Source: Williamsia limnetica
Lineage (GTDB): Bacteria; Actinomycetota; Actinomycetes; Mycobacteriales; Mycobacteriaceae
Length of the DNA: 64,000 nt
NCBI RefSeq assembly: GCF_003217475.1
Contig: NZ_QJSP01000015.1
Location: 1 to 64,000, forward strand
Direction of reading: 5' to 3'
The translations under genes were made by a program, and so were the position numbers. Shown here in pieces: positions 54,752-63,135 of the stretch. The notes beneath the pieces were generated by a model that did not search any database, was not told the DNA's origin, and was given only the letters and a program-made list of their open reading frames with translations. Position 1 is the stretch's first letter, and the number at the start of each line of letters is the position of its first letter.

Positions 54752-55114
54752 GGTTCCTCCGTAGTGAAGATGAATCGCGTCTGTCGTCGGACGCTGCCGT
54801 TTGTGACGGTAGCCACAACGTAGGAGCGCCCCGAGGACGCGTCAACAGGCCAAAGTGCCTGGAAACGGCGCTTTTAGCCGGTGATTGGCATCACCGGACC
54901 TCAAAACGAGTGACCTGACTCACTCTAAATATAGCGTCTGACCTGCCCCTTTCGCTCACCGGCGTGATGGGCACCGGAGTGCCGGTCAGCCAGTCATGCC
55001 GTTTGGGTATCAGTTGATGTTATTTACGAGTTGGACAGGTATTCCTGGGGCGGCTTACCGTACCTATAGCTCAGTGGTGACCATCTCCGGTCACCCCTGT
55101 CGTCAGGAGGCGCG
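54752..55114. promoter_or_regulatory. 363-base divergent promoter region of the aldarate locus
   Basis: No gene is seen. It separates the transporter operon from the 2-hydroxyacid dehydrogenase/UspA pair. It holds the inverted repeat at 54908-54925 and an AT-rich piece (CTAAATATAGCG) just after. Near the right end, TTATTTACGAG at 55020-55030 is a second AT-rich stretch, and CAGGAGG at 55105-55111 is the ribosome site of the next gene. Confidence 0.55.
54908..54925. promoter_or_regulatory. Inverted repeat with TGACCTGA(C/G)TCA core, shared with 61501
   Basis: GAGTGA-CCTGAC-TCACTC, perfect six-base arms. The core TGACCTGACTCA is repeated with one change (TGACCTGAGTCA) at 61501-61512 in front of the ketoglutarate-semialdehyde dehydrogenase gene. 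Two promoters of one pathway sharing it suggest a common regulator, perhaps the LysR protein at 56608 or one outside the window. Confidence 0.5.
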
Positions 55115-56137
55115 ATGGCAGACGTGACAACGTCCACAACCCAGACAGCTGAAGCTGTTGAGCTGCAGAGCGATCGGGTCTTGCAGGTGGGTCCTCTCAA
55201 GCCCTCCCTCGCCGAAATCCTTGCGGTCGATCATCGTGCGCTGACCCTGCCGGTCGATGATTCCCGGCAGGCCTTCCTTGCCGAACACGGCGCATCCGTG
55301 ACAGCTGTGGTGACCTCTGGACGCACCGGCGTCGATGCGGAACTGATGGCGGAGCTGCCCCACCTGGGGGCGATCGTCCACTTCGGAGTCGGCTACGACA
55401 CCACCGATGTCGACGAGGCGGCCCGCCGCGGGATCGGGGTCAGCAACACACCCGACGTGCTCACCGACTGCGTCGCCGACACCGCGGTGGGACTGCTGAT
55501 CGACACCCTCCGCGGTTTCTCCGCTGCCGACAGGTTCGTGCGGGCGGGCCGCTGGCCCCGAGAAGGCAACGTTCCGTTGGCCCGCAAGGTGAGTGGATCA
55601 CGGGTCGGCATCATCGGGCTCGGCCGGATCGGTGCGGCGATCGCTGATCGGCTCGTCGGATTCGGGTGCGACATCGCCTATCACAACCGCAACCAGGTCC
55701 CTGACTCGCCGTATCGATATGCGACCTCTGCCGCGTTGCTCGCAGCCTCGGTCGACGTCCTGGTGGTCGCCGCTGCCGGCGGTGAGGGCACCCGGCACCT
55801 CGTCGATCGTGAGGTGCTGGAGGCGCTGGGCCCCAACGGCTTTTTGATCAACGTGGCCAGGGGCAGCGTCGTCGATGAGGTGGCCCTGGTGGAAATGCTG
55901 ACCACTGGTCGCCTCGCGGGCGCAGGTCTCGACGTCTTCGCCGACGAACCCCTGGTGCCCGCTGAACTCTTCGACGTCGACAACGTTGTGCTCCTGCCTC
56001 ACGTCGGCAGCGGCACCATCGCGACGCGGGCGGCGATGGAGGCGCTAACCCTCGAGAACCTCGACGACTATCTGACCCGTGGAACCCTCACCACGCCTGT
56101 CCTGCAACCGCGATCCACCGCTGGAGCCCCATCATGA
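55115..56137 (+). CDS. D-2-hydroxyacid dehydrogenase (GRHPR-like)
   Basis: 340 residues: VHFGVGYDTTDVDEAARRGI and NTPDVLTDCVADTAVGLLID in the substrate domain, NAD motif GIIGLGRIGAAIADRL, catalytic Arg in INVARGSVVDE, Glu in DVFADEP and His in LLPHVGSGT. It resembles glyoxylate/hydroxypyruvate reductases. It could reduce a 2-keto acid formed in aldarate metabolism. It is divergent from the transporter operon and overlaps the UspA gene by four bases. Confidence 0.87.
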   Translation: MADVTTSTTQTAEAVELQSDRVLQVGPLKPSLAEILAVDHRALTLPVDDSRQAFLAEHGASVTAVVTSGRTGVDAELMAELPHLGAIVHFGVGYDTTDVDEAARRGIGVSNTPDVLTDCVADTAVGLLIDTLRGFSAADRFVRAGRWPREGNVPLARKVSGSRVGIIGLGRIGAAIADRLVGFGCDIAYHNRNQVPDSPYRYATSAALLAASVDVLVVAAAGGEGTRHLVDREVLEALGPNGFLINVARGSVVDEVALVEMLTTGRLAGAGLDVFADEPLVPAELFDVDNVVLLPHVGSGTIATRAAMEALTLENLDDYLTRGTLTTPVLQPRSTAGAPS

Positions 56138-56529
56138 GTGTCGTACTGAGTTACGTCTCGAGCGTCGAAGGACGCGGAGCGTTGTCCTTCGGGTTTGCTG
56201 AAGCCCGCATGAGGGGCACCGACATACTCGTCATCGCCGAGGACGACAGTGCGGTCGCCCCGGAGTTCGAACTCGATCTCGCCGCCGCCCGGCAGGCCGC
56301 GAGCGCGGCGGAGGTCGTGGTCAAGGTCGAACCGAACGATCCGGATCTCTCCCACGCCGACAACCTCATCGACGCCTCCTACCGCGATGACGTCGAGCTC
56401 ATCGTCATCGGCATCCGCCGCCGCTCGCCGGTCGGAAAGCTGTTGACCGGCAGCGCCATGCAACGCGTGCTGTTGGACGCCCAGTGCCCCGTGACGGCCG
56501 TAAAACCCCCGGTGCGTTCCGCCGTCTGA
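56134..56529 (+). CDS. UspA-family universal stress protein
   Basis: 131 residues: VVLSYVSSVEGRGALSFGFA at the start and the ATP-type motif GIRRRSPVGKLLTGSAMQRVLLDAQCPV at 99-127 (G-x2-G-x9-G(S/T) arrangement is close to the ATP-binding form). Coupled to the 2-hydroxyacid dehydrogenase. Its link to sugar-acid breakdown is unclear, perhaps sensing energy state. Confidence 0.85.
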   Translation: MSVVLSYVSSVEGRGALSFGFAEARMRGTDILVIAEDDSAVAPEFELDLAAARQAASAAEVVVKVEPNDPDLSHADNLIDASYRDDVELIVIGIRRRSPVGKLLTGSAMQRVLLDAQCPVTAVKPPVRSAV

Positions 56530-56537
56530 CCCGATTT

Positions 56538-56588
56538 TGGTGGGTTCTGGCGACCGTTCGCCCAGGTCGGGCTCGCCAGAACCCACCA
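56538..56588. terminator. Bidirectional hairpin between convergent uspA and lysR
   Basis: TGGTGGGTTCTGGCGA (56538-56553) pairs perfectly over 16 bases with TCGCCAGAACCCACCA (56573-56588), with a 19-base loop. TTTT lies just left (AAAA on the other strand) and CTTTC right, so it can end transcription from both sides. Confidence 0.8.
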
Positions 56589-56607
56589 CTTTCGGAGGGC
56601 GCGGGGG

Positions 56608-57501
56608 TCAGATCCATTCCCGCTGCGGCAGCACATCTTCCATGAGTCTGGCGAGTGCCGGGTTCTGGTTGTCGGGACGCCAGGCGGCGTTCATCTGCAC
56701 GGGCCGGTCGCGTACGGACGTCACCTCTTTGAACACCACGCCCTCGGGGTGCATGGTGGCCGCTGATTCGGGTACCAATGCCATCCCGAGGCCCGACCGT
56801 ACGAGCACCAGCATGGTGTGCACCTGCGTCACGTACTGAACGTATTTCGGTGTCGCGCCGACGATCGTGAAGGTGCTGATCAGCAGTTCGTGGAAGTATC
56901 TGGCGTCGACGGGGGAGTACATCACCACCGGGCGGTTGTCGAAGTCCTCGATGGTCAGGTGCTCGGCGTCGACCAGGTCGTGGTCGGTGGGCAGGGCCGC
57001 GATCAGTCGCTCGTGATGGATGGGTCTGCTACTGATCCCCGGGCGGGTCATGATGGGCCGGACCAGCCCCAGGTCGAGCTCTCCACCGGACAACGACTCG
57101 ATCTGAGCCGACGAGACCATCTCGCGTAGAACCAATTTGACGTCAGGGAGCATCTCGCGCGCAGTCGCGAGCAATCGAGGCAACACCGCGTGAGCCGATG
57201 CACCGGTGAATCCGATGATCACGGTGCCGAGGTCGCCGGCGGGAACGCGGCGGACGGTCAGCACCGCGCTCTCCGACAGGCGGACGATGCGACGGGCGTC
57301 GGGCAGGAATGCTGTTCCTGCCGCCGTCAGCGTCACCGAACGGCTGGTGCGGTCGACGAGCTGCACGCCGAGTTCGTTCTCGAGCTGCTGGATCTGCCTG
57401 CTCAGGGGCGGTTGCGTCATGTGCAGGCGCTCAGCCGCCCGTCCGAAATGCAGCTCCTCGGCGACCGCGATGAAACAGGTGAGACGAGCCAGCGAGAACA
57501 T
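56608..57501 (-). CDS. LysR-family regulator of the aldarate locus
   Basis: 297 residues: helix-turn-helix at 1-60 with LHFGRAAERLHMTQPPLSRQ, then the effector domain. CAGGAG precedes the ATG at 57501. It sits 84 bases downstream of the second GudD-like gene on the same strand, at the end of the group, and is convergent with the UspA gene. It probably senses an aldarate or pathway intermediate; the TGACCTGA(C/G)TCA elements do not show the classic T-N11-A form clearly. Confidence 0.87.
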   Translation of the reverse strand: MFSLARLTCFIAVAEELHFGRAAERLHMTQPPLSRQIQQLENELGVQLVDRTSRSVTLTAAGTAFLPDARRIVRLSESAVLTVRRVPAGDLGTVIIGFTGASAHAVLPRLLATAREMLPDVKLVLREMVSSAQIESLSGGELDLGLVRPIMTRPGISSRPIHHERLIAALPTDHDLVDAEHLTIEDFDNRPVVMYSPVDARYFHELLISTFTIVGATPKYVQYVTQVHTMLVLVRSGLGMALVPESAATMHPEGVVFKEVTSVRDRPVQMNAAWRPDNQNPALARLMEDVLPQREWI

Positions 57502-57585
57502 TGATCCACTCCTGGTATCGGAAGAAGGCGCGTGCGCGTCCCAATGGATCAATGTACTCGCCCGCTCAGCCAGCAGGGAGCACGA

Positions 57586-58857
57586 CTACCAGCGTGGACA
57601 GGTGTTCTCGAACGACGGATCAACCGATTTCATGTACCCGGTGTCATCACGATCCGAGATCCCGCAGTCGAGATACTGCTGGTGGAGCACAGAAAGTGCA
57701 TCATCGTCGATCTCGACTCCGAGACCAGGAGCGGTCGGGACCGCGACCGCGCCGCCGACGATGGACAACGCCCCGGGTTTGACGACGTCCTCGTCCTTCC
57801 ACGGCCAATGGGTGTCGCAGGCGTACGAGAGGTTGGGTGTTGCGGCGGCCAGGTGGACCATGGCCGCGAAACTGATGCCCAGGTGAGAGTTGGAGTGCAT
57901 GGACAGTCCGAGTCCGAAGGTGTCGCAGATGCCGGCGAGCAGGCGCGATCGCTGCAGGCCGCCCCAATAGTGGTGGTCGGAGAGCACCACCGACACCGAG
58001 TTCCGCCGGACCGACTCCTCGATCTGATCGAAGGCGACCACGCACATGTTCGTCGCGAGCGGCATCTTGGCCTCCGCTGCGACCTCTGCCATGCCCTCGA
58101 GTCCCGGTGTCGGGTCCTCGAGATACTCGAGTACGCCGGCAAGTTCGGAAGCCACGTGGATCGACGTGTCCACCGTCCAGGCGGCGTTCGGATCGAGACG
58201 TAGCGGCAGGTCAGGGAACGCTGCCCGCAGCGCTGTGATCGCAGCGATCTCCTGCTCGGGCGGGAAGACCCCGCCCTTGAGTTTGATCGCCTTGAAGCCG
58301 TACTCGCCGATCATTCGTTGCGCCTGACGAACAAGCCCTTCCGGATCGAGCGCTGCGCCCCAGCTGTCTGGCTCAGCGCCCGGGTGCCCCGCCCACTTGT
58401 AGAACAGGTACGCACTGAACGGGACCTCGGTGCGGACGGCGCCGCCGAGAAGGTCGGACACCGGTCGGCCCAACGCCTTGCCTTGGACGTCCAAGCACGC
58501 GACCTCGAACGGGGACAGGACCCTGTCGGTGGTACTCGCGGTGGTGATCATCCCCGCGACGCCGTCGCCGCCGGTGATCGACAGGGTGTCGAGCTTCGCG
58601 TCGATCGCCTGCCTGATGGCTCCGAGGGCGAACACATCCTGACCGACGATGGCCTCTGTGGCCGCAGTCAGCCGCGCCAGGTGGGCGGTGTCCGCGTAGG
58701 TCTCGCCGAGCCCTACCAGACCGGCGTCGGTGTCGAGTTGGATGATCGCCCGCAGCGCGTAGGGCTGGTGGACGCCGACAGTGTTCAGCAGCGGCGGATC
58801 GACGAAGGCGACCGGGGTGATGCGGGCACCGGTGATCCGGATCGGTGGCGTGCTCAT
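57586..58857 (-). CDS. Enolase-superfamily acid-sugar dehydratase (GudD-related)
   Basis: 423 residues. FKAIKLKGGVFPPEQE (Lys pair), LRLDPNAAW and LEYLEDPTPG (metal ligands), NMCVVAFDQI and the His of MHSNSHLGISFAAM place it near glucarate dehydratases but clearly apart from the gudD at 46977. It may act on another aldarate, such as galactarate or a stereoisomer. The ATG overlaps the KdgD stop by one base (TGATG). With KdgD and the following dehydrogenase it would make 2-oxoglutarate. Confidence 0.82.
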   Translation of the reverse strand: MSTPPIRITGARITPVAFVDPPLLNTVGVHQPYALRAIIQLDTDAGLVGLGETYADTAHLARLTAATEAIVGQDVFALGAIRQAIDAKLDTLSITGGDGVAGMITTASTTDRVLSPFEVACLDVQGKALGRPVSDLLGGAVRTEVPFSAYLFYKWAGHPGAEPDSWGAALDPEGLVRQAQRMIGEYGFKAIKLKGGVFPPEQEIAAITALRAAFPDLPLRLDPNAAWTVDTSIHVASELAGVLEYLEDPTPGLEGMAEVAAEAKMPLATNMCVVAFDQIEESVRRNSVSVVLSDHHYWGGLQRSRLLAGICDTFGLGLSMHSNSHLGISFAAMVHLAAATPNLSYACDTHWPWKDEDVVKPGALSIVGGAVAVPTAPGLGVEIDDDALSVLHQQYLDCGISDRDDTGYMKSVDPSFENTCPRW

Positions 58858-59792
58858 CACACCGCGATGGCCGGCGCCAGCGCACTCTCGAGGACTGCAC
58901 GCCCCGCAGCGGTGATCTCGATGAGCTCCTGCTGGTGTTCTTCGGTCAGCGCCACCAGTGGTGCACGCACGGGTCCGGCGTCGATGCCCTCCATCGTGAC
59001 CCCGAACTTGACCAGCGAGACCGCATATCCGGGAACCAGGTTGCGTAAACGGACCAGAGGGTGGAAGAAGTTGCGCAGCAGTGCTTCCGCCAGTTCGTCG
59101 TTTCCGGACTCGAGTGCGTTGTAGAAGGCCAGCGCGATCTCGGGTGCGAAGGCGAACGTTGCCGATGAATACAGGGTCACGCCGATGGCGCGGTAGGCCT
59201 GCTGGGTGATCTCGGCGGTCGGTAGCCCATTGAAGAAGAGGAAGTCCTTGCCGGACGGCGCCAGCGCATCCTTCACCGCGATGACGATGCGAGAGACATT
59301 GTCGAGATCTCCCGTCCCGTCCTTGAATCCGATCACGGTCGGCAGTTGCGCGACCTCCACCGCGGCGGCCTCGTTGTAGACGGCGGTGCCACGGTTGTAG
59401 ACGATGAGCGGCAGGTCGGTGGCAGCGGCGACGGCGCGGGTGTACTCGACCAATCCGGCAGGCGGCATCGTCACGAGGTAGGGGGGCAGCAGCAAGATTC
59501 CGTCGGCACCCGCGGCCTTGGCGCTGACCGCGAACTCCTTGGCTTGCACCAGCGACCCGCCGGCTCCGGCGAACACCGGGACACGGCCGGCGACGACGTC
59601 GACCGCAGTGGCGACGATCCGGCCGAACTCCTCGAGCCCCAGAGCGTGGAACTCGCCTGTGCCGCAGGCGATGAACACGCCACCCGGACCGGCCGCCACA
59701 CCCTTCTCGAGGTGCTGCGCGAGCAATGAGTAGTCCACATCGCCTGCCGGGGTGAACGGGGTGACGGGAAAGAACAGGACTCCGTCGAGCAT
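58857..59792 (-). CDS. kdgD: 5-dehydro-4-deoxyglucarate dehydratase
   Basis: 311 residues of the DHDPS/NAL superfamily: Schiff-base Lys in VIGFKDGTGD and the Tyr in LIVYNRGT, with GVFIACGTGEFHALGLEEF near the N-terminus. It removes water and CO2 from 5-keto-4-deoxyglucarate to give 2-oxoglutarate semialdehyde. AAGGAG is seven bases before the ATG. It lies between the semialdehyde dehydrogenase and the GudD-like gene. Confidence 0.92.
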   Translation of the reverse strand: MLDGVLFFPVTPFTPAGDVDYSLLAQHLEKGVAAGPGGVFIACGTGEFHALGLEEFGRIVATAVDVVAGRVPVFAGAGGSLVQAKEFAVSAKAAGADGILLLPPYLVTMPPAGLVEYTRAVAAATDLPLIVYNRGTAVYNEAAAVEVAQLPTVIGFKDGTGDLDNVSRIVIAVKDALAPSGKDFLFFNGLPTAEITQQAYRAIGVTLYSSATFAFAPEIALAFYNALESGNDELAEALLRNFFHPLVRLRNLVPGYAVSLVKFGVTMEGIDAGPVRAPLVALTEEHQQELIEITAAGRAVLESALAPAIAV

Positions 59793-59827
59793 GGTTGTCT
59801 CCTTGAATCGAGGGTGTGGGGTGTTGG

Positions 59828-61426
59828 TCAGTCTTGGACGAGGCGGCCGTCGATGCGGCGCCAGAGGCGATCGGGGTTGCCGTCGGCGATGGCTGAGGGC
59901 AGTAGTGCAGGTGGGACATCCTGGTAGGCGACCGGTCGCAGGAAACGCTCGATCGCGAGCGATCCGACCGACGTGCTGCGGGAATCCGAGGTGGACGGGT
60001 ACGGGCCGCCGTGGACCATGGCGTGTCCGACTTCGACGCCGGTAGGCCACCCGTCGAACAGGATGCGTCCGACCTTCAGTTCGAGGACGTTCACCAGTGC
60101 CGCTGCGTCGTCCATGTCGGCGTCGTCGGCGTGCACCGTGGCGGTGAGTTGTCCCTCGAGTGCTGCTGCGACGTCGCGGACCTGCGCTGCGTCGGTGCAC
60201 TTGACCACCAGACTCGCCGAGCCGAACACTTCTTGTTGCAGCACCTCCGAGCCGAGAAAGGTGTCGGCGTCGGTGCTGAAAATGGCTGCGCCACAACTGT
60301 TCGGCGCATCAGAGCCGGGGGCCTGGGCTTCGACGGTCGACGCGGCCGAGAGTGCATCGACGCCGGCCGAATACGAGTTCGCGATGGTGGGGGTGAGCAT
60401 CGGGGTCGGGGTCGTGTCGGCAATTGCGGCGCCGGCGGACTCTACGAAGGTGGTCAATCCCGGACTGTCCACCGCGATGACCAGCCCTGGATTGGTGCAG
60501 AATTGCCCGGAGCCGAGGGTCAGGGAGCCGACGAAGGCCTTGCCCAGGTCCGCTCCGCGCGTCTGCAACGCCGTGTCGAGGACGAAGACCGGATTGATGG
60601 AACTCATCTCGGCATACACCGGGATCGGCTCGCGGCGGGCTGCGGCCGCCGCCACGAGAGCTGTTCCACCGGAACGTGACCCGGTGAATCCGACGGCTTT
60701 GACCCGGGGGTCGGTGACAAGACTGGTGCCCAGCGTGGGGCCGTGGCCGTACAGGAGGGAAAAGGTCCCCGCGGGCATCCCGGTCTGGACGACGGCGGCC
60801 GTGATGGCACGACCCACCAGTTCAGAGGTGCCGGGGTGGGCGTCATGGGCCTTGGCGATCACGGGGCATCCGGCGGCGAGTGCCGACGCGGTGTCGCCGC
60901 CCGCGACCGAGAATGCGAGCGGGAAGTTGCTGGCGCCGAAGACCGCGACCGGTCCTAACGGGATCTTGCGCTGGCGGATGTCAGCGCGCGGCAGGGGAGA
61001 CCGATCGGGTTGCGCCGGGTCGATGCGTGCTCCGTTCCAGCCGCCGTCACGCAGTACGCCGGCGAACAATCGCAATTGGCCGGACGTGCGGCCCACCTCG
61101 CCGGTGATACGGCCGACGGGCAAACCGGACTCGGCGGCCGCGCGGTTGACGAGGGTATCGCCAAGAGCTTCCAAGTTGTCCGCGATCGCCTCGAGAAAGC
61201 GGGCGCGGGCCTCGGACGTCGTGGACCGGTACCGATCGAAGGCAGCTGCTGCCTGTGAGCAGGCAGCATCGACATGCGTGTCGTCGCCATGGGCGTAGCC
61301 GGGCTCCAGCACGGTGTCGGTTGACGGGTCCAGTCCACGGACCGTCTCGCCCGTACCGGTCACGAAGGTGCCGGCGATGATCATCTGGCCGGTCAGGGTG
61401 TCTGTTCGATTAACCGTTGCTGTCAT
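59828..61426 (-). CDS. 2-oxoglutarate semialdehyde dehydrogenase (NADP+)
   Basis: 532 residues, the ALDH branch with GASNFPLAFSVAGGDTASALAAG, FTGSRSGGTAL, EMSSINPVF (base Glu) and the catalytic Cys in GSGQFCTNPG. This branch oxidises 2-oxoglutarate semialdehyde to 2-oxoglutarate, the last step after KdgD. ATG 61426 has AAGGAA nine bases upstream. A TGACCTGAGTCA element lies 75 bases before it. Confidence 0.9.
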   Translation of the reverse strand: MTATVNRTDTLTGQMIIAGTFVTGTGETVRGLDPSTDTVLEPGYAHGDDTHVDAACSQAAAAFDRYRSTTSEARARFLEAIADNLEALGDTLVNRAAAESGLPVGRITGEVGRTSGQLRLFAGVLRDGGWNGARIDPAQPDRSPLPRADIRQRKIPLGPVAVFGASNFPLAFSVAGGDTASALAAGCPVIAKAHDAHPGTSELVGRAITAAVVQTGMPAGTFSLLYGHGPTLGTSLVTDPRVKAVGFTGSRSGGTALVAAAAARREPIPVYAEMSSINPVFVLDTALQTRGADLGKAFVGSLTLGSGQFCTNPGLVIAVDSPGLTTFVESAGAAIADTTPTPMLTPTIANSYSAGVDALSAASTVEAQAPGSDAPNSCGAAIFSTDADTFLGSEVLQQEVFGSASLVVKCTDAAQVRDVAAALEGQLTATVHADDADMDDAAALVNVLELKVGRILFDGWPTGVEVGHAMVHGGPYPSTSDSRSTSVGSLAIERFLRPVAYQDVPPALLPSAIADGNPDRLWRRIDGRLVQD

Positions 61427-61500
61427 GGTCGATTCCTTGCGTTGTCGCTGCGAGTACTCGGTGTCGGGCGACTCGGATCACGCCCGGAAGGCCATGGGCG

Positions 61501-61513
61501 TGACCTGAGTCAT
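61501..61513. promoter_or_regulatory. Second copy of the TGACCTGA(C/G)TCA element
   Basis: TGACCTGAGTCAT about 75 bp before the semialdehyde dehydrogenase start. It has TGAC-N4-GTCA symmetry. It agrees with 54911-54923 at all but one or two positions. Confidence 0.45.
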
Positions 61514-61687
61514 AACTCTGACCGTAGGAGCTGGATTCATTCCTGTCCAAGTCAAATGTGCCGATCTTCAATAGCCCGATTGAATCGACCCACGTCAGGC
61601 CTCCTCGGCAGACGACGTCGCCGGAGAAAACCGGGTTCTGTATTCGGACTCCGTTCACCGGGGTGGCCCACCCCAATCACGCAAGGG

Positions 61688-61751
61688 GTCTGCGATAGTC
61701 CGTGTCTGCGATAGTTCGTGTCTGCGAAAATCCGGGTTTGCGATCGTGCGC
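61688..61751. repeat. Four 16-bp imperfect tandem repeats
   Basis: Units start at 61688, 61704, 61720 and 61736. The first two are GTCTGCGATAGTCCGT and GTCTGCGATAGTTCGT; the third (GTCTGCGAAAATCCGG) and fourth (GTTTGCGATCGTGCGC) are diverged. The array ends 19 bases before the acyltransferase-like gene, so it lies in the promoter or leader. Confidence 0.7.
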
Positions 61752-61770
61752 CCTGCGGTAGGTTTCCAGC

Positions 61771-63111
61771 ATGGAGCGAATGTCGCCGGCCGACGCCCAG
61801 ATGTACTGGATGTCGGAGAAGATCCCCAACGACCAGTTTCTGGTCTACGTGTTCGACGGTGCTCCGCAAAGCCTCGACGCAGCAATCGATTTGGTCATCG
61901 GTCGAGCCGAATTGATTCCGGATCTCCGGCTACGAATCGCCGATGTGGACTGCGCGCTGGACTATCCGTACTGGGTCCGGACCGACGCCGAATGGGATCA
62001 GGTCGTCGTCCACGACCTTGCGGATCCGACCTGGGACAACTGCCTCGACGGCATCGCCGCCCTCGCGGATACGCAACTCGATCCGCGGGACAAGGCGTGG
62101 CGGCTGCATGTCTTCACAGGCGTCACGAATGTTCCCCGGTGTGCTTCGGTGGCCACCGTCGCCGTACTGCAGATCTGCCACGCGCTGGCCGATGGCAGAC
62201 GGTCATCTGCCCTGGCTCGGCTCCTGTTCGGTCCCACCCCGCCCGAAGCCGCGGAACCCGGTCGCAGTGAGCAGCCCTATTCGGTGGCGCAGGCCACAGC
62301 TGTGGCAGCACTTCGGCTTCCGAAACAGATCGGCTCGCTGGGCTGGCACGGCCTCAATGCTGCTCGCACACACCGCAGACTGGTCGACGACATGATCAAA
62401 GGGCTTGTCCCGCAGCAGGCGAAAGGCCGACCACTGTTGTTGACCAACACCCGGCCCGAAGGTGCGCGCGCTGTACGTACTCTCGTACGCCGACGCGATG
62501 ACTTCCCGGGACCGACGGTGACGGTGAGCGCGCTGACCGCCGTCTCATTGGGGCTGTCGGACTACCTCCGGGAATGCGGTGAGGACCCGACCACGCTCGG
62601 AGCCGAGGTCACAATGGCCAAGTCGGGTGCGGCGCGCTCTCGCAATCACTTTCGTAACGTCGGCATCAGTCTCTACGCCGATACCGCCGACCTGGGGTCA
62701 CGGTCGCGTCACATCGCGGATGCCCTGGGGCAACGGCAGCTACGCAACAACCATCCTGCGCTCAGGGCGGGCGATGAGGCCTTCGCGGCAGTGCCTGCAC
62801 CGTTGTTGCGTTGGGGCATTTTGCAGTTCGACCCGAACCGCGTGCCGGACACGGTGACGGGTAACACCGTCGTGTCCAGCGTCAACCGCGGCGCGGCTGA
62901 TCTGAGGTTCGCGAACGCGCCTGTCCTGTTCACCACAGGCTTTCCCGCGCTTTCCCCGGTCATGGGATTGACCCACGCCGTTCACGGCATCGGCGACACG
63001 GTCGCGATCAGCGTTCATGCCGCTGAATCCGCGGTCGGGGACATCGACAACTACATGGAGATACTGGGGGCGTCGATTTCCTGGAACCAGATCGTCTCCA
63101 GTAGTCGATAG
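61771..63111 (+). CDS. WS/DGAT-like acyltransferase family protein
   Basis: 446 residues. It starts MERMSPADAQMYWMSEKIPN and carries CHALADGRRS, matching the HxxxDG active site of wax ester synthase/diacylglycerol acyltransferases (only one His where many have HHxxxDG). The C-terminal half has the DUF1298-like VVSSVNRGAADLRF. It would transfer acyl groups for storage lipid or envelope lipid. Sequence similarity by eye is moderate, so a sterol- or alcohol-acylating relative is possible. Confidence 0.7.
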   Translation: MERMSPADAQMYWMSEKIPNDQFLVYVFDGAPQSLDAAIDLVIGRAELIPDLRLRIADVDCALDYPYWVRTDAEWDQVVVHDLADPTWDNCLDGIAALADTQLDPRDKAWRLHVFTGVTNVPRCASVATVAVLQICHALADGRRSSALARLLFGPTPPEAAEPGRSEQPYSVAQATAVAALRLPKQIGSLGWHGLNAARTHRRLVDDMIKGLVPQQAKGRPLLLTNTRPEGARAVRTLVRRRDDFPGPTVTVSALTAVSLGLSDYLRECGEDPTTLGAEVTMAKSGAARSRNHFRNVGISLYADTADLGSRSRHIADALGQRQLRNNHPALRAGDEAFAAVPAPLLRWGILQFDPNRVPDTVTGNTVVSSVNRGAADLRFANAPVLFTTGFPALSPVMGLTHAVHGIGDTVAISVHAAESAVGDIDNYMEILGASISWNQIVSSSR

Positions 63112-63135
63112 CCGTCAGCGCCGGCGGCGAAGCGG

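Larger units (their letters stand above)
61427..61770. promoter_or_regulatory. 344-base divergent control region
   Basis: No gene is seen. It separates the semialdehyde dehydrogenase from the acyltransferase-like gene. It contains TGACCTGAGTCA at 61501-61512, shared with the transporter promoter at 54911, and the tandem repeats at 61688-61751. Confidence 0.5.

Noticed and set aside
57586-60296. Very long minus-strand frames extending the GudD-like and KdgD genes upstream
   Set aside because: The extra parts read through neighbouring genes in the wrong frame; the chosen starts have ribosome sites or stop/start overlap.
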